From an uncultured Porphyromonadaceae bacterium (lineage in GTDB: Bacteria > Bacteroidota > Bacteroidia > Bacteroidales > Muribaculaceae): DNA of 23,201 nt. Shown one piece after another: positions 7,900-15,842 of this stretch (position 1 is its first letter; each line of letters starts with the position of its first letter). Position numbers and translations under genes: made by a program. Below the pieces are notes generated by a model. It ran no database searches and was not told where the DNA came from. It saw only the letters and a list, made by a program, of their open reading frames with translations. The DNA lies in contig UREH01000018.1 of assembly GCA_900546835.1 (NCBI GenBank), forward strand, positions 1 to 23,201, read 5' to 3'.

Positions 7900-9048
7900 T
7901 TACTGTTTGCTGTAGGATTTGATGGCCGCGAGATAAGTGGCCATCGTGCCGCGTGCCATGGCTTCGTGGCTGAACCGGCCGACATATTCGCGGCCTTTGG
8001 ATCCGACAGATATGGCATAGTCTCTGTCGGTTATTAACCGCATGGCGGTTGTAGCCCACTGCTCCACGCTGTCGGGGTCGATAGCCGGGGTGTCGGGGCC
8101 TCCCGCCTCTTCGAGGCAGGAGCCGGTCGCGGTGATTACCGGAGTGCCTACGCTCAGGCTTTCGATTACGGGGAGTCCGAAACCTTCGTAGCGCGAGGTG
8201 TAGCTCGACAGCAACGCTCCGGCGTAGAGCGCCGGTAGATGGGCGAAGGGTATCCCCTCAAGGAATTTCACGCGTTCGGTAAGACGCATCCGTGCTATGG
8301 CGGGATCGAGCACGCGCCGGGCGTAGTCGCCTCGGCGCCCTACGAGCAGAAGGTCGGGGTCTTGTGGCAGCGCCGCAAGACCTTCTACCGCCTGCAATTG
8401 GTTTTTACGCGGTTCGAGCGTCCCCACACTTATTATATATGGGCGGTCGAGTCCATACAGACGCCTTGTTTCGGCTATGGTGGCGTCGTCGGGGCGATGC
8501 CGGAAAATCGTGTCACATCCCTGATACACCACGTCGATTTTCTCCGGGTCAATGCCGTAGTCGGACGTAATGTCGGCTTTGGTCTTCTCCGATATGGCGA
8601 TTACGCGTGTGGCGTCAAGGCAGGCGCGGCGGAATTTGTAGTCGTATATCCGGCGGTCTACGGTGCGGTAGTTTTCTGGAAAATGGCGGAAAATCAGGTC
8701 GTGGATTGTTACAACCGAGGGAATTCCGGCTCGACCGATGTTGAGCGGCAGTTCGCCCGAGAGACCGTGATACAGCGTCAGAGTGTCGGCTTTAAGTCGG
8801 TCTGTTATGCCCCACGAGCGCCACAGCGACGGCATCCGGCGCCAGAATCCGCTTTCAGGATAGGCGAATGCTACGTTGTCGAGCTTTTCGATGGATGCCA
8901 GGCGCGGATTCTCACGGCGCCGCGGCGCGTAGACCCGATAGCGGTTGTCGGGAAAGATGGTTGCCATCTTTTCCACGAGTAGCCGCGAGTAGTTGCCCAG
9001 GCCGGTGTTGTTCTGCACGGCGCGTTTGCCGTCGAAACCTATAATCAT
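7900..9048 (-). CDS. Glycosyltransferase family 4 (GT-B fold)
   Basis: This 382-aa protein has the two-domain pattern of GT4 retaining glycosyltransferases. The N-terminal domain holds GLGNYSRLL near residues 16-24, where such enzymes contact the acceptor and phosphate. The C-terminal domain holds GTLEPRKN (209-216), with the Arg and Lys that bind the donor diphosphate, and the E-x7-E motif from Glu 288 to Glu 296 (EGFGLPVIE). HDLIFRHFPE at about 116-125 is typical of mannosyltransferase-like members. There is no signal peptide or membrane helix, so it works in the cytoplasm or at the inner face of the membrane. It lies 23 bp after the Lrp-type regulator and 13 bp before the SDR gene. Donor and acceptor are unknown; surface glycan synthesis is the likely context. 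Confidence 0.92.
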   Translation of the reverse strand: MIIGFDGKRAVQNNTGLGNYSRLLVEKMATIFPDNRYRVYAPRRRENPRLASIEKLDNVAFAYPESGFWRRMPSLWRSWGITDRLKADTLTLYHGLSGELPLNIGRAGIPSVVTIHDLIFRHFPENYRTVDRRIYDYKFRRACLDATRVIAISEKTKADITSDYGIDPEKIDVVYQGCDTIFRHRPDDATIAETRRLYGLDRPYIISVGTLEPRKNQLQAVEGLAALPQDPDLLLVGRRGDYARRVLDPAIARMRLTERVKFLEGIPFAHLPALYAGALLSSYTSRYEGFGLPVIESLSVGTPVITATGSCLEEAGGPDTPAIDPDSVEQWATTAMRLITDRDYAISVGSKGREYVGRFSHEAMARGTMATYLAAIKSYSKQ

Positions 9049-9071
9049 GAGTCGGGTCGGAGGGAAACGGT

Positions 9072-9542
9072 TTAGAGTTCGCGCATCGGAATCTGCCGGT
9101 GTATCGAGTTGTCGAGCGATATGAGAGTCTCGGTGCCCGTTACGCCCGGAATCATCTGTATCTTGCTGTTGAGCAGCTCCATCAGGTGCTGGTTGTCGCG
9201 CACGTACAGTTTAATCAGCATGGTGTAGGGGCCTGTGGTGAAGTGGCATTCCGTCACCTCCGGAATCTTTTCCAGTTCGGGGACCACGGTGTTGTACATC
9301 GCGCCGCGCTCGAGGTTCACACCTATGTATGTGCAGGTGCTGTAGCCGAGCAGCTGGGGATTCACGCTGTAGCCGCTCCCTGTTATTATGCCCAGCTCGG
9401 TCATGCGTTGTATGCGCTGGTGGATGGCGGCTCTTGATACTCCGCATACTTCGGCCACGTCTTTCGACGGGATGCGGGCGTTGTGCATTACTATCGAGAG
9501 GATTTTTCGGTCAAGGTTGTCAATGCAGTCTAAACGGTCCAT
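9072..9542 (-). CDS. Lrp/AsnC-family transcriptional regulator
   Basis: The 156-aa protein has the family layout. An N-terminal winged helix-turn-helix (LDRKILSIVMHNARIPSKDV through VSRAAIHQRIQRM, about residues 10-48) is followed by a C-terminal RAM ligand-binding and oligomerisation domain beginning near YSVNPQLLGY. TTGPYTMLIKLYV in the RAM domain corresponds to the ligand-site turn of Lrp proteins. Members usually sense amino acids and often regulate their own operon. It is the first gene of a same-strand group with a glycosyltransferase and an SDR enzyme, an unexpected partnership. It starts at an ATG at 9540-9542 with an exact -7 promoter box about 115 bp upstream. Confidence 0.95.
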   Translation of the reverse strand: MDRLDCIDNLDRKILSIVMHNARIPSKDVAEVCGVSRAAIHQRIQRMTELGIITGSGYSVNPQLLGYSTCTYIGVNLERGAMYNTVVPELEKIPEVTECHFTTGPYTMLIKLYVRDNQHLMELLNSKIQMIPGVTGTETLISLDNSIHRQIPMREL

Positions 9543-9657
9543 GACGTGTGGTAGCTTCTAAGCTGTGTTTCGTTGATTTGCTTATGTGTGGTGTTGTTGA
9601 TAAGGCTGTGTGGCATCGGGATAAGGCGTATGGCGCGCTTTTTGCCGTTTGCGCTTG

Positions 9658-9665
9658 CAAATATA
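9658..9665 (-). promoter_or_regulatory. Candidate -7 box for the Lrp/AsnC gene
   Basis: TATATTTG on the minus strand matches the Bacteroidetes TAnnTTTG box exactly. I see no TTTG at 17-23 bp upstream, so the -33 element is missing or degenerate. The leader would be about 110 nt. Such a leader leaves room for autoregulation. Confidence 0.45.
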
Positions 9666-9741
9666 GCAATATTTTGTCGAATTTCTGACATTTTGCTAAT
9701 TTTTCGCTCTCCCTTCGCATGTTCTACAGCAGGATGCAACG

Positions 9742-9777
9742 AAAAAGCGATGCAACGGTCGCGCCGTGCATCGCTTT
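9742..9777 (-). terminator. Intrinsic terminator of the lipocalin-like lipoprotein gene
   Basis: The arms at 9764-9777 and 9744-9758 pair over about 14 bp with a single bulged base and a 5-nt loop (9759-9763). On the minus strand the stem runs into TTTTT (9746-9742). It lies 30 bp after the stop of the 9808-10308 gene. Confidence 0.75.
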
Positions 9778-9807
9778 AAATAAGTTTTGGTTGGGGTCGG
9801 TTCCGCT

Positions 9808-10308
9808 TCAGTTGGTCTGCATTCTGCGGTAGGAGGTGGCATAGGAATACACGCAGGGCGTTCCTTCAGGGGTCTCGCCGTTTTCGGTGTAGACGAGAAC
9901 CATACGTGAGTTGTCTAATGAAGCCACATTGTATACAAGCCTTTCGTCTTCCGACGGTGCTACAACGAGGATGCCATAGTAGGAGTTGTAGGCCCACTGG
10001 CCGAGGTAGTCGCGTACCCACGTGCCGTTCTGCGGGTCAATCGATTGGCTCTCTATGGTGAAATCGGCGCGGATATTGAGGCGGTGGCGCGGATTCTCGT
10101 TGTAGGTGGTTTCGGGTTCGAGGCCTTCCACGTTCATGGTAATGCTCTGGCGGGTAGCTTCCCACGATCCGAGCATTTCGGTGGGGAATTCTTCGCCGTC
10201 GTCGTCATCGTCGTCGGTACAGGAGCCCAGTCCGGCACAGGCGGCAAGAGCTACAACGGTCAGTGCGGCGTGGCGCAGAATCTGAGAGAGGGAAAATGTT
10301 TTCTTCAT
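9808..10308 (-). CDS. Lipoprotein, possibly lipocalin-like
   Basis: From the ATG at 10306-10308 the protein is 166 aa. It has a lipoprotein signal peptide (MKKTFSLSQ, a hydrophobic core, then lipobox LGSC with Cys 30). Six aspartates and further acidic residues follow the cysteine; in Bacteroidetes such a charged run after the cysteine is a lipoprotein export signal for display on the cell surface. The mature part contains MLGSWEATR, which recalls the opening strand of small lipocalin-like domains, and alternating hydrophobic residues that suggest a beta barrel. I cannot name a ligand. An open frame continues 27 codons upstream but would hide the signal peptide. It is monocistronic, with its own terminator, and diverges from the PglC-like gene. 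Confidence 0.8.
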   Translation of the reverse strand: MKKTFSLSQILRHAALTVVALAACAGLGSCTDDDDDDGEEFPTEMLGSWEATRQSITMNVEGLEPETTYNENPRHRLNIRADFTIESQSIDPQNGTWVRDYLGQWAYNSYYGILVVAPSEDERLVYNVASLDNSRMVLVYTENGETPEGTPCVYSYATSYRRMQTN

Positions 10309-10362
10309 GTAATTTTTTGATTTTAGGGGTTGAGTTGTCTGATTTTTGGGAATGCGTTGGGC

Positions 10363-10378
10363 GAACTTCCGGAAGTTC
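10363..10378. promoter_or_regulatory. Perfect 16-bp palindrome in a divergent intergenic region
   Basis: GAACTTCCGGAAGTTC is a perfect dyad lying 54 bp before the lipoprotein ATG and 208 bp before the phosphoglycosyl transferase ATG. It has no loop and no T-run, so it looks more like a protein-binding operator than a terminator. No regulator gene is adjacent. The rest of the 278-bp gap is AT-rich and shows no clear paired promoter boxes. Confidence 0.5.
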
Positions 10379-10586
10379 AGCGCCGCCACATAATTTTTTA
10401 TTTAGGATAGCTATTGATATACGGAAATTTAAGGCGATTATTGCGCCCGCACAGCATATTTTGTTTGAAGATGGCGACTCTTCATACAATTTTAAAATTC
10501 CATTAACGTTAATATGTAGGGATACGCACACTCTCCCTCTTTTGGCTTTGCATCCGCCCTACGCGCTTGCCGGATTGAATGAATCT

Positions 10587-11168
10587 ATGGGAAAGGTTAT
10601 CAAACGTTTGTTCGACATATTGTTTGCCGCGATTATTATCGTGGCGCTTGCTCCCGTATGGATTCTTCTGGCTCTCTGGATTGCTCTTACCTCGCCGGGA
10701 GGCGTATTTTTCCGTCAGGCGCGTACGGGGCTCGACGGCCGTACGTTCTATATGTATAAATTCCGCTCGATGTATGTCAATGACGAGGCCGACACACTCC
10801 AGTCGGTGGCGGGCGACAAGCGTATTACCCGGGCAGGGCGGTTTCTGCGGCGCACCTCGCTCGACGAGCTCCCCCAGCTGCTCAATGTTCTTAAAGGCGA
10901 TATGAGCATCATAGGTCCGCGTCCGCATATGCTGGCCCACACGGAGTATTATTCACAGCGCATCCCCGACTATATGAAGCGTCACCGCATGCGTCCGGGT
11001 CTTACGGGCTATGCGCAGGTGAGGGGCTATCGAGGTGCCACTCCTACACTTGAGGATATGCAGCGCCGTGTCGATGCCGACAATTACTACATTGACCGCT
11101 TCTCGCTTTGGATGGATCTCCGCATCTTCACGCTTACGCTCTGGAAGATGCTCACTTTCAAGCTGTAA
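10587..11168 (+). CDS. PglC-type monotopic phosphoglycosyl transferase (bacterial sugar transferase)
   Basis: These enzymes start glycan assembly by moving a sugar-1-phosphate from a UDP-sugar onto undecaprenyl phosphate at the inner membrane. The 193-aa protein is the small PglC-size form: a re-entrant hydrophobic helix (residues about 8-35), SPGGVFFRQARTGLDG, YMYKFRSM, the catalytic Asp 93-Glu 94 pair in SLDELPQLLNVLKGDMS, and IGPRP at 109-113. There is no N-terminal CoA-binding-like extension as in WcaJ. The start is the ATG at 10587-10589; the frame is open upstream, but that sequence does not resemble the family. It is the only plus-strand gene between 1 and 19005 and no glycan cluster surrounds it. 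The sugar is not predictable. Its stop codon touches that of lpdA. Confidence 0.9.
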   Translation: MGKVIKRLFDILFAAIIIVALAPVWILLALWIALTSPGGVFFRQARTGLDGRTFYMYKFRSMYVNDEADTLQSVAGDKRITRAGRFLRRTSLDELPQLLNVLKGDMSIIGPRPHMLAHTEYYSQRIPDYMKRHRMRPGLTGYAQVRGYRGATPTLEDMQRRVDADNYYIDRFSLWMDLRIFTLTLWKMLTFKL

Positions 11169-12521
11169 TTATATATTTCCGAGGATTTCGGCGAGCGACG
11201 GATGGGCGTGTACCGCGGAGTGCAGCTCGTCGAGCGTGAGCCGTGCCGACATGGCCAGTGCGGCCTCAGCTATGAGGTCGGAGGCGTGAGGTCCGCAGAT
11301 GTGGCAGCCCGCAATCAGGTCGGTGTCGGCGTTTACAATCAGCTTAACCATTCCTTCTGTCTCGCCCATGGCGCATGCTTTGCCGTTGGCGCGGAAAAAC
11401 GCTTTCTTTTCGATATAGGTCGGCACCGACGTTCCGCTCTCTTCGGCGCGGCGCCTTTGCTCGTCGCACTGTTCCGAAGTCAGTCCGGCCATGGCGCATT
11501 CAGGGTGGGTGAATACCGCCGAGGGGATTACCGACAGGTCGACGTTCTCGCCCATCACCATACGTGCCTGCGCTGTGGCGGCGTGTGCCAGCTGGCAGAT
11601 GCCGTTGCAGTCGCCGATTGCCCACACTTCCGGGATATTCGTCAGCATGTTGCCGTCCACTTCGAAGCCGCGGCGCCCGATGGCGAAGCCTGCCTCGGCC
11701 GCTCCTTCGGGTATCACGGCCTTGCGGCCTGTGGCCATCAGCACCATTTCGGCCTCTATAGCCGATGGTTTCCCTTTTGCTGTGAATTCCACGCGCCGCA
11801 TCTCGCCCGGACCGGCTGCTATGCGCGTCACCTCCGCCTGGGTGTATATTTCGATGCCGTTCTGTTTCATGGCCGTGCGCAGGCGTTTGGCTATGTCGCG
11901 GTCGAAGTTGGGGAGAATTTCGCGACAGTATTCCACCACACTGACTTTTACACCCAGCCTGCTGAATATAGACGCAAATTCCATTCCTATCACGCCACCC
12001 CCTATTATGGCGAGCGACGCTGGGAGGACTTTCAAATCAAGGATTTCATTGCTGGTCAGCGCCAGGGAGGCCCCTTCCACGGGGAGTATGGCAGGCTCCG
12101 AGCCGGTGGCTATGATTATCCGTTCGGCGGATATACGGCGGTCGCCGACTTCCACTTCCTTAGGTCCTGTGAAGCGTGCCTCACCACGGATTGTCTCCAC
12201 ATTGGCGAGAAAGGCCTCCACTCCCTGACGTAACTGGTCGACAATCCTGTTCTTACGCTCCACGATGGCGTGCATCGAGGGGGTTGCCGCGAATCCTTCC
12301 GGAAGCTCGATTCCCATCGCTGAGGCGGAGTCGATGGCGCCTGCAGTGTCGGCCGAGCTGCAGAAACATTTCGTGGGTATGCAGCCGCGGTTCAGGCAGG
12401 TGCCTCCCACCAGGTCGCATTCCACCAGTGCGGTGGCCAGTCCGCGCCGTGCGGCCAGGGCGGCGGCCTCGTAGCCGGCCGGTCCGCCCCCGATAATCAG
12501 ATAGTCGAATGTCTCGGTCAT
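11169..12521 (-). CDS. lpdA: Dihydrolipoyl dehydrogenase (L protein of glycine cleavage)
   Basis: This FAD enzyme re-oxidises the dihydrolipoyl arm of GcvH, passing electrons to NAD. The 450-aa protein opens with the FAD motif GGGPAGYEA (about residues 11-19). The redox-active disulfide lies in GGTCLNRGCIPTK (Cys 42, Cys 47). A second Rossmann motif GGGVIGMEFASIFSRLG binds NAD, ATGRKA and AIGDCNG follow, and HAHPSLAE near the end carries the catalytic His-Glu pair. It starts at the ATG at 12519-12521, 38 bp after gcvPB, as the last gene of the gcv operon. The same enzyme could also serve 2-oxoacid dehydrogenases, but none is in the window. No terminator is visible at its end. Confidence 0.96.
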   Translation of the reverse strand: MTETFDYLIIGGGPAGYEAAALAARRGLATALVECDLVGGTCLNRGCIPTKCFCSSADTAGAIDSASAMGIELPEGFAATPSMHAIVERKNRIVDQLRQGVEAFLANVETIRGEARFTGPKEVEVGDRRISAERIIIATGSEPAILPVEGASLALTSNEILDLKVLPASLAIIGGGVIGMEFASIFSRLGVKVSVVEYCREILPNFDRDIAKRLRTAMKQNGIEIYTQAEVTRIAAGPGEMRRVEFTAKGKPSAIEAEMVLMATGRKAVIPEGAAEAGFAIGRRGFEVDGNMLTNIPEVWAIGDCNGICQLAHAATAQARMVMGENVDLSVIPSAVFTHPECAMAGLTSEQCDEQRRRAEESGTSVPTYIEKKAFFRANGKACAMGETEGMVKLIVNADTDLIAGCHICGPHASDLIAEAALAMSARLTLDELHSAVHAHPSLAEILGNI

Positions 12522-12559
12522 GGAGAAGGTGTGTGGATGGGATGAGGGAAAGAGTGTTA

Positions 12560-14053
12560 TCAGGTTGTGGCGGTGAGGTCGTCGTAGGTAAGAATCGGGT
12601 GGAGCGCGGCGTTGGTATCGTCCGGATGTGTCACGGGTGTGTCGTGGGGCGCGCTCTTCACGGTTTCCGGGTCCTCGCGGGCTTCGCGCGCGATAGAGTG
12701 CATTACTTCGATGAAACGGTCGAGCGTCTCTTTGCTCTCGGTCTCGGTCGGTTCGATCATCAGCGATTCGTGGAACAGCAGCGGGAAATAGATGGTCGGT
12801 GCATGAAACCCATGGTCGAGCAGCCGCTTGGCAACATGTAGTGTGGTCACGCCCGTCGATTTGTCGGCGAGGCCGTCGAACACGAATTCATGTTTGCATA
12901 CGCTGTCGATGGGGAGCATGTAGTCGTCTTTCAGCCGTTCCTTCACATAGTTGGCGTTGAGCGTGGCCAGCGGACCGGCCTCCATCAGTCCCTCGCTTCC
13001 GAGCGAGAGGATATAGCTCAGGGCGCGGGCCTGCACGGCGAAATTTCCGAGGGTGGCCGAGACGCTGCCGAGAGCGGTGGGGCTGGTTTCAAGGTGGAAA
13101 AACTCCCGTCCGTCGGCGTCGACGGGGCGAACCACTCGCGGATTGGGCAGGAACTGCTCCAGCCCGGCTCTCACCCCCACTGGTCCGGACCCCGGGCCTC
13201 CGCCCCCATGGGGGGTGGAGAAAGTTTTGTGGAGGTTGATATGCATCACGTCGAAACCCATGTCGCCGGGACGGGCCACGCCGAGCATCGGATTGAGGTT
13301 GGCGCCGTCGTAATACATCAGTGCGCCGGCTTCGTGTACCATCCTCGCGATTTCGGGGATGGCGGGCTCAAAGAGTCCGAGGGTGTTGGGGTTGGTCATC
13401 ATCATGGCGGCCACGGTATCGTCGAGCAGTGGGCGCAGGGCCTCGGTATCGATTGTGCCGTCGGGGCGGCTTTTCACCTCCACCACTTCAAGTCCGGCAA
13501 CCGCCGCCGAGGCTGGATTGGTGCCGTGGGCGGAGTCGGGCACTATTACCTTGGTGCGCTTTTTGTCGCCGCGGCTCTCATGATAGGCACGGATGGTCAT
13601 CAGCCCGGTAAGTTCGCCGTGTGCGCCGGCGAACGGGTTAAGGGTGAATTCGGCCATTCCTCCGATTTCGCTGAGCGCACGCTGCAGATGCCAATAAAGA
13701 GCGAGGTTCCCCTGTGCGTGGACGCCCGCAGCGGGGTGCATGTTGCCAAACCCTGGGTGTGAGGCCATCTGCTCGTTGATTTTCGGGTTATATTTCATGG
13801 TGCACGACCCGAGAGGGTAGAAACCCGTGTCGACGCCGAAATTGTTGGTCGACATATTGTTGTAGTGGCGCACCACGGTCAGTTCGTCGGCTTCGGGGAG
13901 GTCGAGCGGAGCCTTGCGCAGGCAGTCGGCGGGGATGTCCGGCGTTGTTGCCGTGGCCTCGCCGGTGGCGATGCCGCTCTTGGGTAGCGAGTAGCCCCGG
14001 CGCCCTTTGCGCGAAAGTTCGAATACCAGGGTATTGTATATTTTTCTGTTCAT
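12560..14053 (-). CDS. gcvPB: Glycine decarboxylase subunit 2 (P2 protein)
   Basis: This is the PLP-carrying half of the split glycine dehydrogenase. With GcvPA it decarboxylates glycine and loads the aminomethyl group on lipoylated GcvH. The protein is 497 aa from the ATG at 14051-14053; the longer open frame upstream overlaps gcvPA in another phase and is rejected. YNNMSTNNFGVD and LGSCTMKYNPK mark the N-terminal part, DSAHGTNPASAA the middle. INLHKTFSTPHGGGGPG holds the PLP-binding Lys 276 and the glycine-rich loop. The gap to gcvPA is 14 bp, as expected for subunits made in equal amounts. Confidence 0.97.
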   Translation of the reverse strand: MNRKIYNTLVFELSRKGRRGYSLPKSGIATGEATATTPDIPADCLRKAPLDLPEADELTVVRHYNNMSTNNFGVDTGFYPLGSCTMKYNPKINEQMASHPGFGNMHPAAGVHAQGNLALYWHLQRALSEIGGMAEFTLNPFAGAHGELTGLMTIRAYHESRGDKKRTKVIVPDSAHGTNPASAAVAGLEVVEVKSRPDGTIDTEALRPLLDDTVAAMMMTNPNTLGLFEPAIPEIARMVHEAGALMYYDGANLNPMLGVARPGDMGFDVMHINLHKTFSTPHGGGGPGSGPVGVRAGLEQFLPNPRVVRPVDADGREFFHLETSPTALGSVSATLGNFAVQARALSYILSLGSEGLMEAGPLATLNANYVKERLKDDYMLPIDSVCKHEFVFDGLADKSTGVTTLHVAKRLLDHGFHAPTIYFPLLFHESLMIEPTETESKETLDRFIEVMHSIAREAREDPETVKSAPHDTPVTHPDDTNAALHPILTYDDLTATT

Positions 14054-14067
14054 CGTAAGGGGACACT

Positions 14068-15417
14068 TTAAAGGTTGGCGGTAAAACGGGCGAATGCGGC
14101 CACGAGGCGGTCTGCGTCGTCCTTGGTCTGCATCTCTGTGGCGGCCATGAGCAGCCCGTCGGGTCCGCAGGCTATGCCAGGGAGTATCCCCTCGGTCTCG
14201 ACGCAATAGTCAATGAACACCTTCGGGTCGATGCCATTGTCGAGGCGAAGCAGGAATTCATTGAGGAAAGGACGCGTAGGATAGGCCAGGCGGCAATGTC
14301 CGGTTTCGAGCATGTGGCGCAGCAGGTAGCGGGCGGTCCGGTGGCCCTCGAAGGCTATCTCACGCAGTCCCGCAGTTCCCGTAAGACTCATATAGGCGGC
14401 TACATAAAGCGTCATCAGACCCTGGTTCGAGCAGATGTTGGAGGTGGCTTTCTCGCGCCGTATGTGCTGTTCGCGGGCCTGCAGGGTGAGCACGAAGCAG
14501 CGCCGTCCTTCGGAGTCGGTGGTGGCACCCACGATTCGGCCGGGCATCTTGCGCATCAGGGCGCGGTTGGAGCAGAGGTAACCAAGATACGGCCCCCCGT
14601 AGCTCAGGGGGATGCCGAGGCTCTGGGCGTCGCCGGCAGCTATGTCGGCTCCCCATTCGCCGGGTGTGCGCAGTACTGCCAGGTCGGCTGCCACGCAGTT
14701 CATCACCATAAGCGCTTTGGCTGCGTGTACAGCCTCCGCCACCCCGGTATAGTCCTCGACTATGCCGTAGCGGTTGGGCTGGGGGAGAACCACGGCGGCC
14801 ACGTCGGGATGCTGGGCGAGCAGCTCTCGAAGGTGGTCTATGGAGGTCACGCCGTCGTCCTGGCGGATCTCGGTGATTTCGATGCCGTGGTAGTGGGCGT
14901 ACGTGTCGACCACGGCGCGTACAGCCGGCAGAAGTGTGGCCGACACAAGGGCACGCCGGCGTTTGCGCGTGGCGGCCACGGCCATCATCACGGCTTCGGC
15001 CACGGCGGTGGAGCCGTCGTACATCGATGCGTTCGATACTTCCAGACCCGTCAGGCGTGCCATCATCGTCTGATATTCAAAGATGTATTGCAGCGTGCCC
15101 TGCGAGATTTCGGGCTGATAGGGTGTGTAGGCTGTCAGGAATTCCGACCGCCCGGCTATCGAGCGCGCGGCTTCTGGCACCTGATGGTCGTAGAAGCCGC
15201 CTCCGGCGAAACATACGTCAATCCGGGCGTTGCGCCGCCCAAGGGCGTTGAAGAAACGCCTCACCTCCTCCTCGCTTATCTGGCTGTCGAGGCGGTATGG
15301 CTCTTTTATGGTCAGTTCCGGAGGTACGTCGGCATAGAGGTCGCGTAGTTCGGCCACTCCGCAGACGCCGAGCATCTCTGTAATCTCCTCGGGGGTGTGT
15401 GGAAAATATTTGTGCAT
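14068..15417 (-). CDS. gcvPA: Glycine decarboxylase subunit 1 (P1 protein)
   Basis: This is the other half of the split P protein; it has the aminotransferase fold without the PLP lysine and completes the active site with GcvPB. The protein is 449 aa, the family length. It has the N-terminal YFPHTPEEITEML, AGGGFYDHQVPEAARSI, TAYTPYQPEISQGTLQ and FEYQTMMARLTGLEVSNASM blocks characteristic of GcvPA, and REKATSNICSNQGLM near residues 315-330. It starts at the ATG at 15415-15417, 18 bp after gcvH. A split gcvP is common in Bacteroidetes and Firmicutes, in contrast to the single long chain of Proteobacteria. Confidence 0.97.
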   Translation of the reverse strand: MHKYFPHTPEEITEMLGVCGVAELRDLYADVPPELTIKEPYRLDSQISEEEVRRFFNALGRRNARIDVCFAGGGFYDHQVPEAARSIAGRSEFLTAYTPYQPEISQGTLQYIFEYQTMMARLTGLEVSNASMYDGSTAVAEAVMMAVAATRKRRRALVSATLLPAVRAVVDTYAHYHGIEITEIRQDDGVTSIDHLRELLAQHPDVAAVVLPQPNRYGIVEDYTGVAEAVHAAKALMVMNCVAADLAVLRTPGEWGADIAAGDAQSLGIPLSYGGPYLGYLCSNRALMRKMPGRIVGATTDSEGRRCFVLTLQAREQHIRREKATSNICSNQGLMTLYVAAYMSLTGTAGLREIAFEGHRTARYLLRHMLETGHCRLAYPTRPFLNEFLLRLDNGIDPKVFIDYCVETEGILPGIACGPDGLLMAATEMQTKDDADRLVAAFARFTANL

Positions 15418-15435
15418 CGTGTCGTATTATTTTTT

Positions 15436-15807
15436 TTAGTGTGACTGGCAGAAGGCCTCGTAGGCAGCTTCGTCCATCAGTTCGCCCATTTCGGCGGGGT
15501 CGGCCAGGCGGATTTTCACGATCCAGTTGGCCATAGCGTCCTTGTTGATCAGCTGAGGGTCGCCTTCGAGAGCTTCGTTTACCTCGACTACCTCGCCACT
15601 CACGGGGGCATAGAGGTCGGAGGCGGCCTTCACACTTTCGATTGCGCCGAAATCCTCGCCGGCTGTCAGTTCGTCGCCCTCTTCGGGCATGTCGACGTAG
15701 ACCACGTTGCCGAGTTGCTTGGCGGCATAGGCAGAGACGCCGATGTAGCCGTATTCGTCGTTGTCGGAGGTGCGGATGTATTCGTGGGTTTTACTGTAGC
15801 GTATCAT
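15436..15807 (-). CDS. gcvH: Glycine cleavage H protein (lipoyl carrier)
   Basis: This small carrier shuttles the aminomethyl group between the P, T and L proteins on a lipoyl arm. The 123-aa protein is the normal size. The lipoylation site is Lys 60 in GAIESVKAASDLYAPVSG. YSKTHEYIR at the N-terminus and VVYVDMPEEGDEL before the site are typical. It starts at the ATG at 15805-15807, 35 bp after gcvT. The ligase needed to attach lipoate is encoded by the first gene of the same operon. Confidence 0.97.
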   Translation of the reverse strand: MIRYSKTHEYIRTSDNDEYGYIGVSAYAAKQLGNVVYVDMPEEGDELTAGEDFGAIESVKAASDLYAPVSGEVVEVNEALEGDPQLINKDAMANWIVKIRLADPAEMGELMDEAAYEAFCQSH

Positions 15808-15842
15808 GATTTCGTTTGTTTTAGTTGGTTATGGTTGTAGGA

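Noticed and set aside
6810..7922. A 370-codon plus-strand open frame over the SDR gene
   Set aside because: The minus strand encodes an extended SDR with an intact Rossmann motif and a YxxxK site; the plus-strand product shows nothing recognisable. The same reasoning applies to 14296-15348 over gcvPA and 11202-12233 over lpdA.
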